Below, in pieces: positions 4,961 to 10,150 of a stretch of 10,150 nucleotides of DNA. A program made the position numbers and the translations under genes. The notes beneath the pieces were generated by a model that ran no database searches, was not told the origin of the DNA, and saw only the letters and a list, made by a program, of their open reading frames with translations. The stretch spans positions 1-10,150 of the forward strand of contig CAYNEX010000100.1 in the NCBI GenBank assembly GCA_964396335.1. Reading direction: 5' to 3'. Position 1 is the stretch's first letter. Each line of letters starts with the position of its first letter. This DNA comes from ZC4RG30 sp964396335 (lineage in GTDB: Bacteria > Pseudomonadota > Gammaproteobacteria > Steroidobacterales > Steroidobacteraceae).

Positions 4961-7384
4961 ATGGCTTTGAAGTCCATCTGGTGCGCATCGGCGGGGCTGG
5001 CAGCTTCCCTCGCGGGCGGCGTCGTGCTCGCCGCGAATGCACCCTCCACGGCCTCCTGGGCATTGCTGGATGAATACTGCGTGTCCTGCCACAACAGCAC
5101 CGACTGGGCCGGCGAGCTGGCGCTCGACCTCCAGGAACGCAGTGACGCGGCCATCTCCGAACACGCCGAGACCTGGGAGCAGGTGATCCGCCGCATGCGC
5201 GGCCGGCTGATGCCCCCGCCCGGTGAACCGCGTCCGGACAACGCCGACACGGATGCATTCGTGCAATGGCTGGAAGGGCGCATCGATGAGGCCGCGGCGA
5301 AGCATGTGACGCCGGGCCATGTGCCGGCGCACCGGCTCAACCGGCGCGAATATGCCAATGCCATCCGCGACCTGTTCGCCCTCGAGTTCGATCCGGCCTC
5401 GCTGCTGCCGCAGGATGACCTTTCGGACGGCTTCGACAATGTGGCCAAGGTGCTGCAGGTGTCGCCCACCTTCCTCGACCAGTACCTGGCCGCTGCGCGC
5501 AACGTGGCGCTGCTGGCGGTGGGCAATCCGCAGCAGCGGCCGGTGGGCACGCCGTACAGCAACCCGGTGCCCGGTCCGCAGCACAACCATGTGGAAGGGC
5601 TGCCGTTCGGCACGCGCGGCGGTTTTGCGGTCGACCACATCTTCCCGGTGGATGGCGAGTACGAACTGAACATCAACGACATGGCGCGCGCGCTGTGGGT
5701 TGAGGGCATGGAGTTCGAGAACACGCTGGTCGCGCTGGTCGATGGCGTGAAGATCTACGAGACGCGCCTGGGTGGTGATGAGGACCAGAAGGCCATCGAC
5801 CAGAAGGGCGATGCGCCGGTGGATGCCATCAACAGGCGCTTGAAGAACATCCGCTTCCAGGCGAAGGCCGGGCAGCATCGCGTGGCGGTGACCTTCCGCG
5901 CGCGCAGTTATGCCGAATCCGAAGCACGCCTGGCCTCGCTGGTCCCCGGTGGCGGCGAAGAGCGCGTGCTGAAGGTGAACACCTTCGAGATCCGCGGGCC
6001 CTTCTCAACCAGCGGCGTGAGCGAGACGCCCAGCCGCCGGCGCATCTTCAGCTGCTATCCGCAGCGCGAGGCCGAGGAGCGCGCCTGCGCGGCGCAGATC
6101 GGCGCGCGTTTTGCGCGCCAGGCCTTCCGCCGGCCGTTGCGCGAGGGTGAGGTGGACAGCCTGCTGAAGGCCTTCACCGCCGCGCGCGAGGGCACCAGCT
6201 TCGACCAGGGTGTGCGCGGCCTGCTGACGCGCATCCTGGCCAGCCCGGACTTCCTGTATCGGGTGGTCGAACCGCCCGAGGGTGCAAGGCCCGGTGATGT
6301 GTTCCAGATCGATGACCTGGCGCTGGCCTCGCGGCTGTCGTTCTTCATGTGGAGCAGCCTGCCGGACGACGAACTGCTGCAGCTCGCCGCCGCCGGGCGC
6401 CTGAGTGAGCCGGCCGAACTGTCGCGCCAGCTGAAGCGCATGCTGGCCGATCCGCGCGCGGCTTCGCTGGCGCGTGACTTCGCCTACCAGTGGCTGGGCC
6501 TCGGCAAGCTGGCCGACATCGAACCCGACCCGAACATCTTCCCGTACGCCGCCGCGCAGCGTGACCTCACCGGCGACCTGCGCGAGGAGATGCGCGAGGA
6601 AGTGCGGCTGTTCGTCGATGACGTGTTCCGCAATGACCGCAGCGTGCTCGACCTGATGCAGGCCGACTACTCGTGGCTGAACGAGCGCCTGGCCGTGCAT
6701 TACGGCATCCGCGACGTGAAGGGCGCGCAGTTCCGGCGCGTGAGGCTGGAGGACCCGAACCGTTGGGGGCTGCTGGGCAAGGCCGGCATCCTGATGGTGT
6801 CGTCCTACCCGAACCGCACCGCGCCGGTGCTGCGCGGCGCGTGGATCCTCGACAACATCACCGGCACACCGCCGACGCCGCCGCCGCCGGGCGTGGAAGC
6901 GCTGAAGGAACCGGCCGCGGGCGAGAAGATCCTGTCGATGCGCGAGCAGATGGCCGCGCACAGCACGCAGAAGAACTGCCACTCCTGCCATGGCGTGATG
7001 GACCCGATGGGCCTGGCGCTGGAGAACTTCGACGGCGTGGGCCGCTGGCGCGAGAAGGATCGCCTGGCCGGCACGCGCATCGATGCCTCCGGTGTGCTGC
7101 CCGATGGCGCGGAAGTGAACGGCCCGGTGGACCTGCGCCAGGCGCTGATGAAGAACCCCGACCAGTTCGTGCAGACGCTGGTCATGAAGCTGATGACCTA
7201 TGCCACCGGCCGGCCGATGGAGTGGGAGGACATGCCCACCATCCGTGCCATCGTGAAACAGGCGGCAAGGGACGATTACCGTTTCGGTGCGGTGCTGGCG
7301 GGTATCGTCAACAGCGCGCCATTCCGCATGCAGCAGGTGCAGGCAACGGAACCGGACACGCGGACCTCCGCGGCGGGGCCTTGA
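4961..7384 (+). CDS. Exported di-haem c-type cytochrome-like protein with DUF1587/1595/1592/1588/1585 domains
   Basis: 807 aa. A Sec-type signal (hydrophobic to about residue 25, ending LAANA) precedes a cytochrome-like domain with C40-V-S-C-H44 and a possible axial Met84 in RGRLMPPPGEPRP. Then come DUF1587 at about 123-185 (HRLNRREYANAIRDLF), a beta-rich insert at about 205-345, DUF1595 at about 370-435 (FARQAFRRPL), DUF1592 at about 445-580 (LASRLSFFMWSSLPDDELL), DUF1588 at about 600-700 holding a second haem motif C673-H-S-C-H677 with DPMGLALENFDGVGRWRE, and DUF1585 to about 790. This domain string is known from Planctomycetes and many other bacteria, usually next to a DUF1552 gene as here; its biochemical role is unestablished. 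Covalent haem at both motifs and periplasmic location are inferred. The start ATG at 4961 follows a G-rich stretch with GGGGA placed too close to be ideal. First gene of a three-gene operon. Confidence 0.92.
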   Translation: MALKSIWCASAGLAASLAGGVVLAANAPSTASWALLDEYCVSCHNSTDWAGELALDLQERSDAAISEHAETWEQVIRRMRGRLMPPPGEPRPDNADTDAFVQWLEGRIDEAAAKHVTPGHVPAHRLNRREYANAIRDLFALEFDPASLLPQDDLSDGFDNVAKVLQVSPTFLDQYLAAARNVALLAVGNPQQRPVGTPYSNPVPGPQHNHVEGLPFGTRGGFAVDHIFPVDGEYELNINDMARALWVEGMEFENTLVALVDGVKIYETRLGGDEDQKAIDQKGDAPVDAINRRLKNIRFQAKAGQHRVAVTFRARSYAESEARLASLVPGGGEERVLKVNTFEIRGPFSTSGVSETPSRRRIFSCYPQREAEERACAAQIGARFARQAFRRPLREGEVDSLLKAFTAAREGTSFDQGVRGLLTRILASPDFLYRVVEPPEGARPGDVFQIDDLALASRLSFFMWSSLPDDELLQLAAAGRLSEPAELSRQLKRMLADPRAASLARDFAYQWLGLGKLADIEPDPNIFPYAAAQRDLTGDLREEMREEVRLFVDDVFRNDRSVLDLMQADYSWLNERLAVHYGIRDVKGAQFRRVRLEDPNRWGLLGKAGILMVSSYPNRTAPVLRGAWILDNITGTPPTPPPPGVEALKEPAAGEKILSMREQMAAHSTQKNCHSCHGVMDPMGLALENFDGVGRWREKDRLAGTRIDASGVLPDGAEVNGPVDLRQALMKNPDQFVQTLVMKLMTYATGRPMEWEDMPTIRAIVKQAARDDYRFGAVLAGIVNSAPFRMQQVQATEPDTRTSAAGP

Positions 7385-7398
7385 GCGAGGAGACCACC

Positions 7399-8709
7399 AT
7401 GTTCATCACCAGGAAATTCCTTGATCGACGCACGGTGCTGCGCGGCATGGGTGCATCGGTGGCGCTGCCATTGCTCGATGCCATGGTGCCGGCTGCCACC
7501 GCGCTGGCGCAGACTGCCGCGGCGCCGAAGGTGCGCATGGGGTTCGTGTATTTCCCGCATGGCGCGGTGATGCAGCACTGGTCGCCGGCGAAGACCGGCA
7601 CGGATTTCGAGCTGACGCGCATCCTCGAGCCGGCCGCGAAGCACAAGCAGTCGATGACCATTGTCAGCGGCCTGCGCAACCGCGGCGGCGAGAGCAACAC
7701 GCCGCACGCCATCATCGCCGGCACCTGGCTGGGCTGCGTGAAGCCGGCGGTCAGCCATGATCCGAAGGCCGGCACCACGGTGGACCAGATGGCCGCCAAG
7801 GTGCTGGGCGCGCAGACCGCCTTCCCGTCGCTGGAGCTGGCCACAGAGGCCGGTGCGGTGTGCGATCCGGCCTATGGTTGCAGCTACGGGCACACGGTTT
7901 CATTCCGCTCGCCCACGCAGCCGCTGCCGATGGAGTTCAACCCGCGCAAGGTGTTCTACCGCCTGTTCGGGCAGGGTGATACCACCGAGGAGCGCGATGC
8001 GATCACGCGCGAGAACAGCAGCATCCTGGATGCCGTGGCCGAGGATGCGGCGCGGCTGCAGTCGCGCCTGAGCGCGCGCGATCGCGCCGCGGTGGCCGAT
8101 TACCTGGAGTCGGTGCGCGAGATCGAGCGGCGCATCCAGAAGATCCAGACCGAAGGCATGGGCGGCGTCGACCTGCCGGATGCGCCGGTGGGCATCCCGG
8201 CCAGCTTCGAGGATCACCTGAAGCTGCAGTTCGACCAGATCGCGCTGGCCTGGCAGGCGGGACTGACGCGCGTCGCCACCTTCATGATGGCGCGCGAGGT
8301 GAGCATGCGCACCTACAACAACCTCGACATCTCCGATGCCTTCCACCCGCTGTCGCATCACCAGGAGAACCCGCAGAAGATCGAGAAGCTGGTGAAGGTG
8401 CAGAACTTCCACACCAAAGTGTTCGCAGGTTTCCTTGACCGCCTGGCGGCCACGCCCGATGGCGAGCGCTCGCTGCTGGACAACTCCATCATCCTGTTCG
8501 GCAGCAACATGTCGAACAGCGACCGGCACAACAACGATCCATTGCCCTCGGCGGTGTTCGGCCATGGCGGCGGCACCATCAAGGGCGGCCAGCACCTGAA
8601 GTATCCGCAGAACACGCCGCACGCCAACCTGCTGCTGACGCTGCTGCACCGGGCCGGAGTGGAAGTGAACCAGGTCGGCGACAGCACCGGCACCTTCGCG
8701 GAGATCTGA
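7399..8709 (+). CDS. Tat-exported DUF1552 (HXXSHH) protein
   Basis: 436 aa. A Tat signal is clear: LDRRTVLRGMGASVALPLL with arginines 10-11, and a cleavage region around ALAQTAAA near residue 35-40. The mature part starts with VRMGFVYFPHGAVMQHWSP. It contains the family's name-giving motif H316-P-L-S-H-H321 in DAFHPLSHHQENP, and ends with the conserved SIILFGSNMSNSDRHNNDPLPSAVFGHGGG block. The many conserved His, Asp and Asn residues suggest a metal-dependent active site, but no reaction is established. Tat export implies that it folds, perhaps with cofactor, before crossing the membrane. The start at 7399 is well supported: GAGGAG at 7387-7392 with a 6-base spacer, 14 bp after the cytochrome stop. 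The frame stays open upstream into the previous gene, but that part is out-of-frame coding, not protein. Co-transcription with the flanking genes is inferred from spacing. Confidence 0.93.
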   Translation: MFITRKFLDRRTVLRGMGASVALPLLDAMVPAATALAQTAAAPKVRMGFVYFPHGAVMQHWSPAKTGTDFELTRILEPAAKHKQSMTIVSGLRNRGGESNTPHAIIAGTWLGCVKPAVSHDPKAGTTVDQMAAKVLGAQTAFPSLELATEAGAVCDPAYGCSYGHTVSFRSPTQPLPMEFNPRKVFYRLFGQGDTTEERDAITRENSSILDAVAEDAARLQSRLSARDRAAVADYLESVREIERRIQKIQTEGMGGVDLPDAPVGIPASFEDHLKLQFDQIALAWQAGLTRVATFMMAREVSMRTYNNLDISDAFHPLSHHQENPQKIEKLVKVQNFHTKVFAGFLDRLAATPDGERSLLDNSIILFGSNMSNSDRHNNDPLPSAVFGHGGGTIKGGQHLKYPQNTPHANLLLTLLHRAGVEVNQVGDSTGTFAEI

Positions 8710-10150
8710 GTGAAGGTGAGGCGCAAGCGGTGGCGGATGGCTGCGGTGCTGGCGCCGCTGGCCTGTGGCGCGCTGGCGCTGGGGCTGGCGATGCCGCAGG
8801 CGGTGCTGGCGGCGTCGGCGGGCAGGAGCGCGACCGCCGATCGCGCCACCGAGCAGGCCCGGCGCAATCGCGAACTGTTCGATGCGCTGCGGGCGCAGGA
8901 TGCCGAGACGGCGCTGTACCTGCTGAAGGCCGGCGCGGACGCGCGGGCGCGGGAGCCGGATGGCACCACGCCGCTGCATTACGCCGCCCACTATGCGGAT
9001 ACGCGCCTGATCGAAGCGCTGCTGAAGGCGAAGGCGGATCCGGACGCCGAGAATGACTTCGGCTCCAGGCCGCTGGCGCTGGCGGCGACCAGTGGCCATG
9101 CCGGGTCCATCCGCCTGCTGCTGAAGGCCGGCGCCGATGTGGAGGCGCAGAACCCGGAAGGCCAGACCGCGCTGATGGTGGTGGCCCGCGCCGGCAAGCT
9201 GGACGCGGCCAGGATCCTGCTGAAGGCCGGCGCCAGGGTGAACGCGCGCGAGAGCTGGGCCAACCAGACCGCGCTGATGTGGGCATCCGCGCAGGGACAT
9301 CCGGAGATGATCCGGCTGCTGCTCGAGGCCGGTGCCGAGCCCGACGCACGCGCCACGGTGCGCGAGTGGGCGCGACGCATCACCTCCGAACCGCGACCCA
9401 AGGGCATGAACCGCGGCGGCTTCACGCCGCTGCTGTATGCGGCGCGCGAGGGCTGTATCGAATGCGCGCGCGAGCTGCTGAAGGGCGGGGCGGACATCGA
9501 CCTGCCGGATCCGGACCAGTCGACGCCGCTGCTGGTGGCGATCATGAACCTGCATTTCGACTTCGCGCTGTTCCTGATCGAGCAGGGCGCCGATGTCGAT
9601 CGCTGGGACCTTTACGGCCAGACGCCGCTGTATGTGGCGGTGGACATGAACACGCTGCCGAAGGGCGGCCGTCCCGACCTGCCCAGCGAGGATTTCACCA
9701 GCGGCCTGGATGTGGCCGCGGCGCTGCTGGAGAAGGGCGCGAACCCGGACATCCCGCTGAAGCTGCGGCCGCCGTACCGCAACTACATCTTCGACCGTGG
9801 TGGCGATACGGTGCTGTCCACCGGCGCGACGCCGCTGCTGCGCGCGGCCAAGGGCGGTGATTACCAGGCGGTGGCGCTGCTGCTGCAGCACGGCGCCGAC
9901 CACAGCTTCCCGACCGAGCAGGGCGTGACGCCGCTGATGGCCGCCGCCGGGCAGGGGCATGGCGCCAACCCGACCCGCGGCCGCTACAAGACCGATGCCG
10001 ATGCCGCTGAATGCACGCGCCTGCTGCTCGACGCCGGCGCCGACGTGAACGAGGCCACCCGCGCCGGCCAGACGCCGCTGCACTCGGCGGCCGGCCAGGG
10101 CTGGAACGAGACCGTGAAGCTGCTGGCGGCACGGGGCGCGGAGCTGGAGG
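8710..10150 (+). CDS. Exported ankyrin-repeat protein (3' end outside window)
   Basis: 480 codons are visible and the frame is still open at the window end. The start is GTG 8710, directly after the DUF1552 TGA; GGAG at 8700-8703 gives a 6-base spacer and lies inside the upstream gene, so translation is probably coupled. A basic start (KVRRKRWR) and hydrophobic core (residues 10-33) ending AVLAASA form a Sec signal, placing the protein in the periplasm or outside the cell. From about residue 52 there are roughly ten to eleven ankyrin units with TPLHYAA / LLLKAGADV-type signatures, for example at 84-116, 117-148, 149-181, 237-267, 372-403 and 452 onward. Four longer insertions break the array, at about 214-236, 312-331, 350-371 and 418-432. 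Ankyrin arrays bind other proteins; the partners are likely the two co-encoded exported proteins, which is inference. Near-identical DNA copies of the repeat ending are present. Confidence 0.92.
   Translation, partial: MKVRRKRWRMAAVLAPLACGALALGLAMPQAVLAASAGRSATADRATEQARRNRELFDALRAQDAETALYLLKAGADARAREPDGTTPLHYAAHYADTRLIEALLKAKADPDAENDFGSRPLALAATSGHAGSIRLLLKAGADVEAQNPEGQTALMVVARAGKLDAARILLKAGARVNARESWANQTALMWASAQGHPEMIRLLLEAGAEPDARATVREWARRITSEPRPKGMNRGGFTPLLYAAREGCIECARELLKGGADIDLPDPDQSTPLLVAIMNLHFDFALFLIEQGADVDRWDLYGQTPLYVAVDMNTLPKGGRPDLPSEDFTSGLDVAAALLEKGANPDIPLKLRPPYRNYIFDRGGDTVLSTGATPLLRAAKGGDYQAVALLLQHGADHSFPTEQGVTPLMAAAGQGHGANPTRGRYKTDADAAECTRLLLDAGADVNEATRAGQTPLHSAAGQGWNETVKLLAARGAELE
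8920..9234 (+). repeat. Near-identical DNA copies within the ankyrin repeats
   Basis: CTGCTGAAGGCCGGCGC occurs exactly at 8920, 9118 and 9217, each encoding LLKAGA at the end of an ankyrin unit; a diverged form is at 9477. The 99-bp step between the second and third copies equals one 33-residue repeat. This suggests internal duplication or gene conversion, helped by shared codon preference. Confidence 0.7.

Noticed and set aside
4898..5878. 326-codon open frame on the minus strand opposite the cytochrome-like gene
   Set aside because: Antisense to a gene with firm domain evidence; composition is His/Arg/Val-rich without any family motif.
6673..7398. Upstream extension of the DUF1552 frame by 242 codons
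   Set aside because: It lies out of frame within the conserved C-terminal domains of the cytochrome-like protein. The Tat signal and GAGGAG ribosome site fix the start at 7399.
8730..9860. Open frames at 8730-9056 and 9279-9860 on the plus strand
   Set aside because: They are other-frame readings of the ankyrin gene, which is itself open from 8710 to the window end.
7900..10083. Long 727-codon open frame on the minus strand opposite the DUF1552 and ankyrin genes
   Set aside because: It is antisense to two clearly conserved genes. Its Arg/Gln/Gly-rich composition is what reversed ankyrin codons in G+C-rich DNA produce, with no recognisable domain.

Overview
This is a G+C-rich, densely packed bacterial chromosome segment. 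The codon use and gene content (hexameric NADP-type glutamate dehydrogenase, Old Yellow Enzyme next to an HxlR regulator, Tat- and Sec-exported proteins, DUF1592/DUF1552 pair) suggest a proteobacterium, most likely a gammaproteobacterium near Lysobacterales/Xanthomonadales or Steroidobacterales. That placement is inference from gene types; no rRNA or other decisive marker is present. No tRNA, rRNA, CRISPR array, insertion sequence or prophage gene was seen.

Left part (1-3274): the 3' part of gdhA closed by a clear intrinsic terminator; a small FMN-binding general-stress protein of the pyridoxamine-phosphate-oxidase fold; then, convergent to it, an Old Yellow Enzyme ene-reductase. The ene-reductase is transcribed divergently from an HxlR-type regulator across about 40 bp. 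That gap carries a plausible promoter and an inverted repeat, a typical layout for an electrophile- or redox-sensing regulator controlling itself and its neighbour.

Middle (3275-4877, minus strand): a two-gene unit with an 8-bp overlap. It encodes a Tat-exported metallo-beta-lactamase-fold protein with unusual metal-ligand positions, followed by a NUDIX hydrolase of the NUDIX_N type.

Right part (4961 to the end, plus strand): a tight operon of three genes, each with an export signal. They are an 807-residue protein with two CxxCH haem-binding motifs and the DUF1587/1595/1592/1588/1585 domain string; a 436-residue Tat-exported DUF1552 protein with its HxxSHH motif; and an ankyrin-repeat protein with a Sec-type signal that runs off the window. 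The ankyrin gene starts on GTG immediately after the preceding stop, with a well-spaced ribosome site inside the upstream gene. This exported cytochrome/DUF1552/ankyrin set has no assigned function that I know of and is the best candidate here for an undescribed system, probably a periplasmic redox or catabolic assembly.
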